From Deltaproteobacteria bacterium UBA1386 (lineage in GTDB: Bacteria; Desulfobacterota; Syntrophorhabdia; Syntrophorhabdales; Syntrophorhabdaceae), in contig DBQU01000076.1 in the NCBI GenBank assembly GCA_002305765.1, positions 44,499-108,498 of the forward strand: a DNA stretch of 64,000 bases, given 5' to 3'. The position numbers and the translations under genes are program-made. The notes below the pieces were generated by a model. It was not told the origin of the DNA and ran no database searches. It worked only from the letters and a program-made list of their open reading frames with translations. Below, piece by piece: positions 15,281-24,295 of this stretch; within the stretch, counting starts at the first letter, position 1, and each line of letters opens with the position of its first letter.

Positions 15281-17305
15281 ATGAACGGCACCGTTGTCTA
15301 TATAGATAATAAAGAGATACCCATCGAGAACGAACAGAACCTCCTGGAGCTTGTCAGGAAGGCGAGGATAGACCTGCCCACCTTCTGCTATCATTCCGAG
15401 TTGAGCATATACGGCGCCTGCAGGCTCTGCATGGTCCAGGTCGAGGGCATGGGCCTCGTTCCCGCCTGTTCCACCCCGCCCGCCCCCGAAATGAAGGTGA
15501 GCACCAACACGGAGGAGATCCGGAAGATGCGCAGGATCATCGTGGAGCTTCTCCTTGCAAACCACAGCCAGAACTGTCCCACCTGTCAGAAGAGCACCAC
15601 ATGCCAGCTTCAGGCTCTCGCGAAACGCCTCGGCATCACCAAGGTGCGCTTCAAGAACCAGCTGAAGGAAATGCCCCTCGACGAATCCTCGCCGTCCCTC
15701 ATCAGGGATCCCAACAAGTGCGTCCTATGCGGTGACTGCGTGCGCATCTGCTCGGAGGTGCAGACCGTCGGCGCCATCGACTTCGCATACCGGGGAGCAC
15801 AGACGGTCGTCATACCCTCCTTCGGAAAGGCCCTCGACCAGGTTGAGTGCGTGAACTGCGGCCAGTGCGCCCGCATCTGCCCCACCGGCGCGCTGACCCC
15901 CCGGTCTGAGGTGGACGAGGTCTGGCAGGCCATCCACGACCCTTCCAAGATCGTCGTCGCCCAGGTGGCGCCCGCCGTGCGGGTGGCCATCGGCGAGATG
16001 TTCGGACTGCCCCCCGGCACCACGACGACGGGACAGATCGCGGCGGCTTTGAGGGCCATCGGTTTCGACAAGATATATGACACGTCCTTCACCGCGGACC
16101 TCACGGTGCTGGAAGAGAGCAACGAGTTCATAAAAAGAGTGACCGCAGGCGACAGGATCCCGCAGTTCACGTCATGCTGCCCCGCATGGGTCAAGTTCGT
16201 CGAGCAATACTACCCCGAGTTCGTCAACCATCTGTCGAGCTGCCGCTCCCCCCAGCAGATGTTCGGCGCGCTGGCGAAAGAGATGCTTTCCAGCGAGCTC
16301 GACGTCGCCCGCAAGGACATCGTCGTCGTCTCCATCATGCCCTGCACAGCCAAGAAGTTCGAAGCCAAGAGGCCGGAATTCGAAAGTGACGGCGTGAGGG
16401 ATGTGGACAATGTCCTGACCACCCAGGAACTGGGGAGGATGATCGAGGAGACCGGCCTTCATTTCAGGGAACTCGGCCCGGAATCCTTCCACCTGCCCTT
16501 TGGCTTCAAGACCGGCGCCGGCGTCATATTCGGCAATTCCGGCGGCGTCAGCGAGGCCGCGCTGCGCTACGTCAGCGAGAAACTGACGGGCCAGAAACTC
16601 GATACCTACGAGTTCGCGTCCGTCCGGGGCGAGGAGGGGATCCGCGAGGCAAAACTCTCCATCGCCGGCAAGGAATTCTCCTTCGCCGTCGTGAGCGGTC
16701 TCGGTAACGCGAGACGGATCCTTGAGAAGATACGCACCGGCGAGGCGCATTACGACCTCGTCGAGGTCATGGCATGCCCCGGCGGCTGCATCGGCGGAGC
16801 GGGCCAGCCCGTGTTCACCGACCCCGCGGTCAAGCGGAAAAGGACAAAGGGGCTCTACGAGAACGACCGCATGCTGGAGCTCCACAAATCGCAGGACAAC
16901 CCCTACATCACGGAACTCTACGAAAAGGTGCTCGGCGACGTGGGAGGCCACAAGGCACACAAGCTTCTCCACACGGGCTACCGCACCCGCAAGCGCATAT
17001 TCGACGAGGACGTGGACATAAGCTCCGGCGGAGAGAAGAGCATCGACGTCAGCGTCTGCTTCGGTACGAGCTGTTTCCTCAAGGGCTCCCAGAAGCTGCT
17101 GCGCGACATCCTCGAACACATACGCGTGAAGGGGCTGGGCGCGAGGGTCAACGTGAAGGCATCCTTCTGCTTTGAGAAATGCGACAAAGGACCGACAATT
17201 AAAGTGGGGAGCAGGATCATTGACGGCTGCACCATAGAGAAGGCCATCGAGGCCATAAAGCGCGAGGGGGTCGACCTCGCCGAAGAGGTAAGGCAGAATG
17301 CTTGA
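15281..17305 (+). CDS. [FeFe]-hydrogenase catalytic subunit with extra C-terminal [2Fe-2S] domain
   Basis: 674 residues. [2Fe-2S] ferredoxin, His/Cys [4Fe-4S] segment (HSQNCPTC), two [4Fe-4S] motifs (CVLCGDCVRIC, CVNCGQCARIC), H-cluster domain, small-subunit-like tail, and from ~590 a thioredoxin-like [2Fe-2S] domain (CFGTSC, FCFEKC). L1 FTSCCPAW has Cys299/Cys300, L2 MPCTAKKFE Cys355, L3 ACPGGCIGG Cys499/Cys503, which is the same numbering I recall for Clostridium pasteurianum CpI. All catalytic ligands are therefore present, unlike the HydA at 1145-2911. Likely the main NAD-linked hydrogenase of this operon. Confidence 0.94.
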   Translation: MNGTVVYIDNKEIPIENEQNLLELVRKARIDLPTFCYHSELSIYGACRLCMVQVEGMGLVPACSTPPAPEMKVSTNTEEIRKMRRIIVELLLANHSQNCPTCQKSTTCQLQALAKRLGITKVRFKNQLKEMPLDESSPSLIRDPNKCVLCGDCVRICSEVQTVGAIDFAYRGAQTVVIPSFGKALDQVECVNCGQCARICPTGALTPRSEVDEVWQAIHDPSKIVVAQVAPAVRVAIGEMFGLPPGTTTTGQIAAALRAIGFDKIYDTSFTADLTVLEESNEFIKRVTAGDRIPQFTSCCPAWVKFVEQYYPEFVNHLSSCRSPQQMFGALAKEMLSSELDVARKDIVVVSIMPCTAKKFEAKRPEFESDGVRDVDNVLTTQELGRMIEETGLHFRELGPESFHLPFGFKTGAGVIFGNSGGVSEAALRYVSEKLTGQKLDTYEFASVRGEEGIREAKLSIAGKEFSFAVVSGLGNARRILEKIRTGEAHYDLVEVMACPGGCIGGAGQPVFTDPAVKRKRTKGLYENDRMLELHKSQDNPYITELYEKVLGDVGGHKAHKLLHTGYRTRKRIFDEDVDISSGGEKSIDVSVCFGTSCFLKGSQKLLRDILEHIRVKGLGARVNVKASFCFEKCDKGPTIKVGSRIIDGCTIEKAIEAIKREGVDLAEEVRQNA

Positions 17306-19034
17306 AACACCAAAACCGCAGATCGTCTTCACGCTCACAGCCCGCTGCCGGGACTGTTACCGGTGCCTCAGGGCCTGTCCCGTCAAGGCGATCCGCATGC
17401 AGAACGGCCAGGCGTACGTGGATGAGAAGCGCTGCATCTCCTGCGGCACCTGCATCCGCGAATGCCCGCAGGAGGCAAAGACATTCCGCAGCGACATCAA
17501 TATCGCCCAGCACCTTGTTGACGAAGGACATTTCGTAGCCGCCAGCATAGCCCCCTCATTTCCTGCCGTATTCAACAAGTGGCAACGCTCGCGGCTCGCC
17601 TCGGCGCTCCGCGCCCTCGGCATCAGGTACGTGGGACAGACATCCCACGGGGCGTATCAGATATCGCTCGAATCCCAGAGACTCGCGAAAGCCGATACGA
17701 CAAAGCCCCACATAACCACGGCATGTCCCGCCCTGATAAACTACATCGAAAAATACAAACCGGAGCTGATCGATTACCTGCTTCCCGTCGCGTCCCCCAT
17801 GGTGGCGCACGCAAGGCTTCTCAAAGAGAAGCTCGGCAAGGACGTTAAGGTCATCTTCATCGGCCCCTGCGTGGCCAAGAAATCGGAATTGAACCGGCCG
17901 GACGTTGCCGGCGTCGTGGACTGTGTCCTCACCTTCAGGGAACTCAACGCCTGGCTTGACCAAAAGAACATTGACCTGTCCATGTGCGAGGAAAGCAACT
18001 TCGACGAGAAACCCGTTCACAATGCGCAACTGTACCCCCTGCCCGGCGGTCTCATCAAGACGGCCGGCCTCGATGATGACGGATTGAACCTCAGTCTTCT
18101 GCGCGTCGACAGCCCCCAGGGCGTTCGCGAACTTCTGAACGGTATCGGAGAAGGATCGGAGCACGCCCTGATCGAGCCCCTGTTCTGCAGCCAGGGGTGC
18201 ATCAACGGTCCCGGCATAGACTCCGGCAAGAACCTCTTCGAACGCAGGCAGGAGATCATCGAGTACACGACGGAAAGCGCGGCCGTCTCGATCATTCCTG
18301 ACCCCGTCGAAAGCGATCTCCTGAAGGCCGCATTCAACAGGAACGACAGCGGCCCCGCCCCGGACAGCGTTACGGAACAGCAGATAGAGGAGATCCTGGC
18401 GCGGACCGGGAAACAGGACCCCGAACAGCAGCTCAACTGCGGAGCCTGCGGCTACGACAGCTGCAGGGAAAAGGCCATCGCCGTGGCTCTTGGAATGGCG
18501 GAGCCGGAGATGTGCATCCCCTACATGAGGCGTCTCGCGGAAAGGCGCACGGATCAGATCTTCAGCACCACGCCGAACGGCGTGCTCATGCTCGACGACG
18601 AATTGAACATCCTCGGTATGAACCCCGCGTTCAAGAAATTCTTCTCCTGCAGCGACGTCATCCTGGGACGGCACATCTCCTATCTCATGGATCCCGCCCC
18701 CTTCGAAAAGCTCATATCCGGCGTCACGGAGACCCTGGACATCACCGTACTCCACCGTCCCTACAACCTCCTGTGCCGCGAGCTTCTGTACATGCTCAAG
18801 GAGGAGAAGCAGATCGTCGGCATCTTCATCAACATAACGAGTCAACAGGAACATGAAAAGAAGCTCAGGGAGATCCGTTCCCAGACGGTGGAACAGGCAA
18901 ACGAGCTCCTTGAACACCAGATCAAGATGGCCCAGAACATCGCGCAGTTCCTGGGCGAAAGCACGGCCCGCGGTGAGGAACTCGTGCGAAAACTGATGAG
19001 TCTGAGCGAAGGCGATGAAACCAACCCCCGATGA
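17298..19034 (+). CDS. Sensory [FeFe]-hydrogenase-PAS protein (HydS type)
   Basis: 578 residues. Two [4Fe-4S] motifs (CRDCYRCLRAC, CISCGTCIREC), a diverged H-cluster domain (L1 TTACPALI, L2 GPCVAKKSE, L3 FCSQGCINGPG), a four-cysteine FeS motif CGACGYDSC near 376, a PAS domain (~415-530) and a C-terminal coiled helix. No kinase domain. L1 has Ala where catalytic enzymes have the proton-relay Cys, as in sensory hydrogenases. The 3' end overlaps the SpoIIE-type phosphatase gene by 20 bp and the 5' end overlaps hydA by 8 bp. The PAS and coil probably pass an H2 or redox signal to the phosphatase (inference). Confidence 0.88.
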   Translation: MLETPKPQIVFTLTARCRDCYRCLRACPVKAIRMQNGQAYVDEKRCISCGTCIRECPQEAKTFRSDINIAQHLVDEGHFVAASIAPSFPAVFNKWQRSRLASALRALGIRYVGQTSHGAYQISLESQRLAKADTTKPHITTACPALINYIEKYKPELIDYLLPVASPMVAHARLLKEKLGKDVKVIFIGPCVAKKSELNRPDVAGVVDCVLTFRELNAWLDQKNIDLSMCEESNFDEKPVHNAQLYPLPGGLIKTAGLDDDGLNLSLLRVDSPQGVRELLNGIGEGSEHALIEPLFCSQGCINGPGIDSGKNLFERRQEIIEYTTESAAVSIIPDPVESDLLKAAFNRNDSGPAPDSVTEQQIEEILARTGKQDPEQQLNCGACGYDSCREKAIAVALGMAEPEMCIPYMRRLAERRTDQIFSTTPNGVLMLDDELNILGMNPAFKKFFSCSDVILGRHISYLMDPAPFEKLISGVTETLDITVLHRPYNLLCRELLYMLKEEKQIVGIFINITSQQEHEKKLREIRSQTVEQANELLEHQIKMAQNIAQFLGESTARGEELVRKLMSLSEGDETNPR

Positions 19035-20184
19035 ACCAAGGAAATATATCGAGGCGGCAAACGCCCAGGCGGCGAAAAAACCCGGCGGGATATGCGGCGA
19101 CTACATAGTGGAGGAACGCACCGCCGAGGCAACCACCGTGATCGTGGCCGACGGGATCGGTACGGGCATCAAGGCGCGGGTTGCCGCCGTCATGTGCGCC
19201 TCCCGCCTCATGGAGCTCATCCGCGTCGGTTTCACCCTTCGCGAGGCGTGCCATAAGGTCGTCGACACGATGCACGCGGCGCGGACCATGGACATCCCCT
19301 TCTCCGCCTTTTCCGTCTGCCGCGTTCTCGTGAGCGGCCACGCGACCGTCGTTTCCTACGAGATCCCCTCCCCCATCCTCATCAACAACCGCCTTGCGGC
19401 GTATCTGCCGAAGCAGCGCGTCTTTCCCATGGGCCTCGAAATGGTGGGCGAGGTCAACTGCATGCTCGAATACGGCGACGGCATCATCATGGTAAGCGAC
19501 GGGGTCAGCCAGGCCGGCCTGGGTCAGCAATACCGCATGGGTTGGGGCGTCCAGGGGGCGTGCGACTACATCAACGGTCTCCTCGCACAGGGCATGCGGC
19601 TGAAGGACATCCCCGGCAGGATCGTCGCCAACGTGAGGGACATCTCGGGGGCGACGTACGGGGACGACACCACGTGCAGTCTCCTGCTCTGCCGCGAGGC
19701 ACGGGCCATCAACATCCTGACGGGGCCTCCGGCCCGGAAAATGGACGATGCCCGGGTGGTCAAAGAATTCATGGAAATGAAGGGAACGAAGATCGTCTGC
19801 GGGTCGTCCACCGCCGAGATCGTCGCCCGCAATCTGGGCGTCCCCATCGAGATGAAAAACATGTCAAATGCCTATCATAAGCCGCCGTCTTATGATATAA
19901 AGGGTGTAGACTATGCGACGGAGGGTGCGATCACCCTCAACCAGGTCTACAACATCCTGGGGGAGGCACCCGAGAAACTCGAACCTGACTCATCAGTTTC
20001 AGATCTCTACAGGTTTTTCCACGCCTCCGATACGATCAACTTCCTCGTTGGAACGGCGGCAAATCCGGGACACGAACATATAGTCTTCAGACAGATGGGT
20101 GTATACCCGAGAGACGTTATCGTCAGGCTCCTCGCGGAGAAACTGAAATCCATGGGGAAACTGGTGAATATCATATATCTATAG
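19015..20184 (+). CDS. SpoIIE/PP2C-type serine phosphatase
   Basis: 389 residues. The N-terminal ~225 residues show the PP2C/SpoIIE pattern with metal-binding aspartates (VADGIGTG, GDGIIMVSDGV, YGDDTTCSLL). The C-terminal ~165 residues (from MDDARVVKEFM) form an extra domain with GTKIVCGSSTAEIVARNLG that is also seen attached to hydrogenase-associated phosphatases; its role is unknown to me. Soluble. Translationally coupled to the sensory hydrogenase, so it is the likely output enzyme of the H2/redox sensor and would dephosphorylate a protein partner. Confidence 0.88.
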   Translation: MKPTPDEPRKYIEAANAQAAKKPGGICGDYIVEERTAEATTVIVADGIGTGIKARVAAVMCASRLMELIRVGFTLREACHKVVDTMHAARTMDIPFSAFSVCRVLVSGHATVVSYEIPSPILINNRLAAYLPKQRVFPMGLEMVGEVNCMLEYGDGIIMVSDGVSQAGLGQQYRMGWGVQGACDYINGLLAQGMRLKDIPGRIVANVRDISGATYGDDTTCSLLLCREARAINILTGPPARKMDDARVVKEFMEMKGTKIVCGSSTAEIVARNLGVPIEMKNMSNAYHKPPSYDIKGVDYATEGAITLNQVYNILGEAPEKLEPDSSVSDLYRFFHASDTINFLVGTAANPGHEHIVFRQMGVYPRDVIVRLLAEKLKSMGKLVNIIYL

Positions 20185-20239
20185 GGGGAACGTGAAACGG
20201 GCAAGCGCAGCCCTCCCCCGCACAACAGAAGGAGGTATC

Positions 20240-21820
20240 ATGACAGCCGGAGCACCACTTGACTTTTTCAACGCAGCCGATTATTTCGTGGACCGCAACG
20301 TCCGCCAGGGGCGGGGCCACAAGACAGCCGTGTACACGGAATACCGGAACTACACCTACAACGATATCCAGAAGATGGCCAACAAAACAGCGAACGCCTT
20401 CCGCGAGGTCGGCATAACCGTAGACGACCGCATCCTAGTGATCATGCTCGACGTACCGCAGTTCTACGCCGTCTTCTGGGGCGCCATGAAGATCGGCGCC
20501 GTCCCCATTCCCGTCAACACCATGCTGACACCCGAGGACTACGAATACTACCTCAACGACAGCCGGGCGAAGGTCCTCGTCGTCTCCGAGCAGCTCCTGC
20601 CCATCCTCGCGCAGATAAAGGGCGACCTCCTGTACCTGCGCGACCTCGTCGTCATATCCGAGACGAAAGGGGCCCACATCCCCTTCAAGCAGAAGTACCG
20701 CCACGCTCCCAACACGGTGAAGACGGAGTTCACCACGAAGGACGACGTCGGCTTCTGGCTCTACAGCTCGGGCTCGACGGGCTCACCCAAGGGTGCCATC
20801 CACTCTCAGTACGACATGGTGGTCACCTCCGAGTCCTTCGCCAAGGGCATTCTCGGCATCACCGAGGACGACATAGTCTTCTCGGCGGCGCGACTCTTCT
20901 TCTCATATGGTCTCGGCAACGGCATGTATTTCCCCATGTCCGTCGGCGCCTCGGCCGTGCTCAGCGCCCACGCCCCGTCGCCGGAAAACGTTTTCAGGCA
21001 TCTCGAGAAGTTCCGCCCCACCATCTTCTTCGGCGTCCCCACGCTCTACGGGCAGATGCTGGAGTACAAAGCCAAAGAGGACAAGGAAAGGGGCATCAAG
21101 AAGGCGAACCCCAACGACCAGCACGAACTCTCGTCGGTCAGGGTCTGCGTGTCCGCCGGCGAGGCGCTGCCCGTGGATATCTTCGAGCGCTGGAAGAAAC
21201 GCTTCGGCATCGAGATCATCGACGGCATCGGCTCCACGGAGATGCTCCACATATTCCTGTCCAACAGGCCCGGGGACATCAAGCCCGGATCCACGGGAAA
21301 ACCCGTTCCCGGTTACGAGCTGAGACTCGTCGACGAGAGCGGCCAGGAAGTCCCCCGGGGCGAGATAGGCACCCTGCACGTCAAGGGCGACAGCGCCGCC
21401 CAGCAGTACTGGCGCAAGCGCGAGAAAACGCGGGTCACCATGCAGGGAGAGTGGGTCAACACGGGCGACAAGTACTACATCGATGAGGACGGTTATTATT
21501 GGTGCGCCGGACGTGCCGACGACATGCTCAAGGTGGGCGGCATCTGGGTCTCACCCATCGAAGTGGAGAACACACTGAGCCAGCACCCGGCCGTTCTGGA
21601 GTGCGCCGTCGTCGGCGCCCCCGACGCGAAGAACCTCATCAAGCCCAAGGCCTTCGTCATCCTGAGGAACGGGTACGAGAAAACCGAGGAGTTGAAAGAG
21701 GAATTGAAGAAATGGGTACTCGACAGGCAGGCGAAGTTCAAATACCCCCGCTGGGTCGAATTCGTCGACGAGCTTCCGAAGAGCGCGACGGGTAAGATAC
21801 AGAGGTTCAGACTGAGGTAA
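20240..21820 (+). CDS. Benzoate-CoA ligase family (aryl-CoA ligase)
   Basis: 526 residues of the adenylate-forming superfamily: P-loop-like SSGSTGSPKG, the A5 region GIGSTEMLH, the A7 aspartate in NTGDKYY, and the A10 catalytic lysine in SATGKIQRF. The N-terminus (LDFFNAADYFVDRNV) is typical of benzoate/4-hydroxybenzoate-CoA ligases, which use ATP to activate aromatic acids before ring reduction. Exact substrate not readable. GGAGG before 20240 sets the start. It follows the phosphatase by 55 bp on the same strand, so aromatic activation may be co-transcribed with the hydrogenase and its sensor. Confidence 0.88.
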   Translation: MTAGAPLDFFNAADYFVDRNVRQGRGHKTAVYTEYRNYTYNDIQKMANKTANAFREVGITVDDRILVIMLDVPQFYAVFWGAMKIGAVPIPVNTMLTPEDYEYYLNDSRAKVLVVSEQLLPILAQIKGDLLYLRDLVVISETKGAHIPFKQKYRHAPNTVKTEFTTKDDVGFWLYSSGSTGSPKGAIHSQYDMVVTSESFAKGILGITEDDIVFSAARLFFSYGLGNGMYFPMSVGASAVLSAHAPSPENVFRHLEKFRPTIFFGVPTLYGQMLEYKAKEDKERGIKKANPNDQHELSSVRVCVSAGEALPVDIFERWKKRFGIEIIDGIGSTEMLHIFLSNRPGDIKPGSTGKPVPGYELRLVDESGQEVPRGEIGTLHVKGDSAAQQYWRKREKTRVTMQGEWVNTGDKYYIDEDGYYWCAGRADDMLKVGGIWVSPIEVENTLSQHPAVLECAVVGAPDAKNLIKPKAFVILRNGYEKTEELKEELKKWVLDRQAKFKYPRWVEFVDELPKSATGKIQRFRLR

Positions 21821-21825
21821 AGAAG

Positions 21826-21909
21826 GTTCAAGAGTTCCAGGGTTCAAGAGTTCAAGGGCCTTGGGACAAAGATACGAAAGACCCTCCCTGTCCGACGGAT
21901 GGGGAGGGT
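21826..21909. repeat. TTCAAG repeat tract plus hairpin after the CoA ligase
   Basis: 21826-21860 carries four TTCAAG/TTCCAG units of the repeat family seen elsewhere. It is followed by ACCCTCCC and GGGAGGGT (21881-21909), an 8-bp stem that can end transcription. No strong T-run follows. Confidence 0.5.
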
Positions 21910-21941
21910 TGCTTTGCCCCGGGAATGTCGGGAATTTGTTC

Positions 21942-21971
21942 TTGAATAACAGGTATGACCGGGGTTATAGA
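21942..21971 (+). promoter_or_regulatory. Weak candidate promoter for the cytochrome gene
   Basis: TTGAAT, 18-bp spacer, TATAGA, ending about 150 bp before the ATG at 22123. Motif match only. Confidence 0.3.
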
Positions 21972-22122
21972 TATACAAAGCGGATATTTGAGGTGTGACG
22001 GAAGCGATCGATGCCGGAATTGTCATCGGGGCTTTGCAGCGGCAGAGGGTCGACACGGGAGACATGGTTCATCGAGAGCGGGGTTTGCCCTGTTCCTTAG
22101 ATCAAAGAGAGAGGGTTGAGAA

Positions 22123-22872
22123 ATGACCAGAGCGTTTTTCACTGTGGCGATCGTTTTCATGTTTTTCCTGTCGTTCCATTCCTTCGCGGTTGCTGGACCC
22201 ACGAAGCCAGCCGCTTCCAAACAGCAGACCTGCGCGAGTTGCCATAGCGAATTCTCCTCGCTCCTGTCCGCGAAACACCCGCGTGTCACAGGGAAAGATA
22301 TCAAGGCATGCGCTCCCTGCCACGCCCCCGACCCCCGGAACACAGCGAAGCCGAAGGCCTATTCCGCGAAGCTCCATCTTGGTCACATGCAGGCGGGCAA
22401 CGAGCTCGACTGCCTCGTGTGCCATACCTGGCAGCCGGGGAAGGCCTTTGGCGTAAAGGGAGCCAAGAAACCCATCGGTGTTCTCACGAAGGAAAATATG
22501 GACCAGACAAAGAAGGTCTTTGCCTCCTGGGCCTCATCAAAATATCTCGACGCCCATCACGGCAAGAAGAACGTGACCTGCGCCGGCTGCCACGAGAAAC
22601 TGCCCGAGTCGGGCGACTCCGTCGAGAACGACCGGTGCCTTACCTGCCATGGCGACATGGAACAACTCGCCAGGAAAACGGAACCAAAGGATTTTCCTGA
22701 CAGGAACCCCCACAAGTCCCATCTCGGGACCATCAACTGTACCGTGTGCCACAAGGCCCACGCGGCATCGAAGACCTACTGCCTCGAGTGTCACAAGAAT
22801 TTCAATATGAAGATACCCTTCGGCGAAGATCAGGCGGGAACCGGGGCGACCCCGAACAAGAAAGCACAGTGA
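22123..22872 (+). CDS. Heptaheme c-type cytochrome, exported
   Basis: 249 residues with a signal peptide (MTRAFFTVAIVFMFFLSF, cut after FAVA) and seven CxxCH sites: CASCH, CAPCH, CLVCH, CAGCH, CLTCH, CTVCH, CLECH. Several free histidines (KHPR, HLGH, AHHG, HKSH) could be distal haem ligands. It resembles cytochrome c3/NapC-associated multiheme electron carriers of the periplasm; partner unknown. Followed 61 bp later by a chagasin-like lipoprotein on the same strand. Confidence 0.88.
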   Translation: MTRAFFTVAIVFMFFLSFHSFAVAGPTKPAASKQQTCASCHSEFSSLLSAKHPRVTGKDIKACAPCHAPDPRNTAKPKAYSAKLHLGHMQAGNELDCLVCHTWQPGKAFGVKGAKKPIGVLTKENMDQTKKVFASWASSKYLDAHHGKKNVTCAGCHEKLPESGDSVENDRCLTCHGDMEQLARKTEPKDFPDRNPHKSHLGTINCTVCHKAHAASKTYCLECHKNFNMKIPFGEDQAGTGATPNKKAQ

Positions 22873-22933
22873 GGAGGTTTCCGGAAGCGTCATCTGGTAA
22901 CGTCACCGTGAGACGATCGCGGGAGGATGAACA

Positions 22934-23347
22934 GTGACCAGAATGCTCTCGCTGATGCTCGCCCTTCTGGCGGTTCTGTGCATCTCAGCATGTGCGGAAG
23001 ATCAGAGAACGGCGGGCGTGCCGCCGGAAAAGGTCAGGGAATTCACGGATCCTTCTCGAACGATACAGGTCACGGCGGGCGAGACATTCTCCATCGTCCT
23101 CGACTCGAATCCGACAACGGGTTATGGCTGGCAAAGGCAAGACGAGAGCGGAAACGGTGTGGTTGCCTTCAGAGGCAGCAGGTTTGTCGCCCCTCCGAAG
23201 AACCTCGTTGGTGCCGGCGGCAGGGAGCACATAACCTTCAGTGCCACCGCACAGGGAACGCAAAAGTTGACCTTTCACTACCTCCGCCCCTGGGAAAGGA
23301 ACACCGAACCGGCAAAAACAATTGTCTTCACCGTACTGGTACGGTGA
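22934..23347 (+). CDS. Chagasin-like (I42) cysteine-protease inhibitor lipoprotein
   Basis: 137 residues. A lipoprotein signal ends in LCISAC. The three inhibitory loops of the I42 family are present in order: NPTTGYGW, VGAGG and RPWE. Proteins of this family block papain-like cysteine proteases. Starts with GTG/ATG-like context at 22934. Notably, a possible Cys/His exported hydrolase is encoded further along (36376-37182), but a link is speculative. Confidence 0.82.
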   Translation: MTRMLSLMLALLAVLCISACAEDQRTAGVPPEKVREFTDPSRTIQVTAGETFSIVLDSNPTTGYGWQRQDESGNGVVAFRGSRFVAPPKNLVGAGGREHITFSATAQGTQKLTFHYLRPWERNTEPAKTIVFTVLVR

Positions 23348-23350
23348 AGA

Positions 23351-23525
23351 CCGCTTGAACAGCTTAAGCCGCTTGAGCGCAAGAACCCCTGCGGTCCCTA
23401 AAAACAAAGAGACAGACACAATTCGCCCCCCGGATCACAACCGGGAGTCAGGCCGTACTCCTTCCCTATGGTCTTTTGTTTTCAACGTTCAAGCAGCTTA
23501 AGCTGTTCAAGCGGTTCAAGCAGCT
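23351..23525. repeat. Large inverted repeat with 9-bp-unit arms (convergent gap)
   Basis: Left arm 23351-23382, right arm 23487-23525; 26 of 28 positions complementary. Each arm is a tandem run of the 9-bp unit TTCAAGCNG or its complement. The gap separates two converging genes, so it likely acts as a two-way terminator. Confidence 0.75.
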
Positions 23526-24031
23526 CATTTCAATGCTTTTATCTCTTCCTCCAGCCTGCCGTATCGCTTGTCGAAGAACTTCTTTGCTGTTTCGCGGTCC
23601 TTTTCGCGGCGTTCCTCGGTGAATCCCGGGAAACCATAGAGATCGTCTATGAGCTTGAGGACCTCCGGGATAACCCGCTGCGCCCTCTCATCTTTCTGAG
23701 GGGCCAGGGAGAGTTTCCCCTGCAGCGTGACCCAGACCGAAAAGAGGGGCGTCCTCTTGTTCTGGTACTCCCTGTCGATAAGGTTCGCCTGCGCGTCCAC
23801 CTTCATGATGGGACCCGTAGATTCCCAGAGTTTCCTGACCCTTTCAGCCGGCGTCCCTTCCTCGGGAACGGTGAAGCCTCCCGCCTTCGCCTGGCGGGCC
23901 TGCGGCTCGGTCTTCGCGGCCTGCGGCCCCGAGCCTTTCTCCCCCTCTCCGGTGCAGCCGGGCAGGGTGAGAAGCACGCAGAGAACGACAAGGATACAGA
24001 CAACATGGACAATGCCGGTCATTATCTTCAT
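23525..24031 (-). CDS. Lipoprotein of unknown function
   Basis: 168 residues from the ATG at 24031, which has AGGGAGG upstream; a longer reading starts at 24061. Lipobox LTLPGC. The mature part is charged and helical, with a central beta-rich stretch (FSVWVTLQGKLSLAPQ) and a lysine/glutamate-rich end. No family recognised. The stop abuts the right arm of the inverted repeat. Confidence 0.65.
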   Translation of the reverse strand: MKIMTGIVHVVCILVVLCVLLTLPGCTGEGEKGSGPQAAKTEPQARQAKAGGFTVPEEGTPAERVRKLWESTGPIMKVDAQANLIDREYQNKRTPLFSVWVTLQGKLSLAPQKDERAQRVIPEVLKLIDDLYGFPGFTEERREKDRETAKKFFDKRYGRLEEEIKALK

Positions 24032-24295
24032 GGCGCCTCCCTGAGAGGATGTTGTGCTCACGCGTTAAGTACGGAATATAGCATCCGATCGAGAACATTG
24101 CAATACACCGTCACCCTCCGCTGGCGCATGCACTCCGGCGATCCGTGTTTTTGTTGTTGCCATGATCCTCCCTGCTGGTATAAGATAGAGCAAATAAGAC
24201 AAACAATAACATGTACTTTTACTTTTTTAGCGCAAGCAGTCATCAGGCAGTTGAGAGGTTTCCATCATTGAACGGTTTTCATAACTGACCGGAAA

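Noticed and set aside
23351..23525. CRISPR-like tandem repeats
   Set aside because: The unit is 9 bp with no spacers; structure is an inverted repeat.
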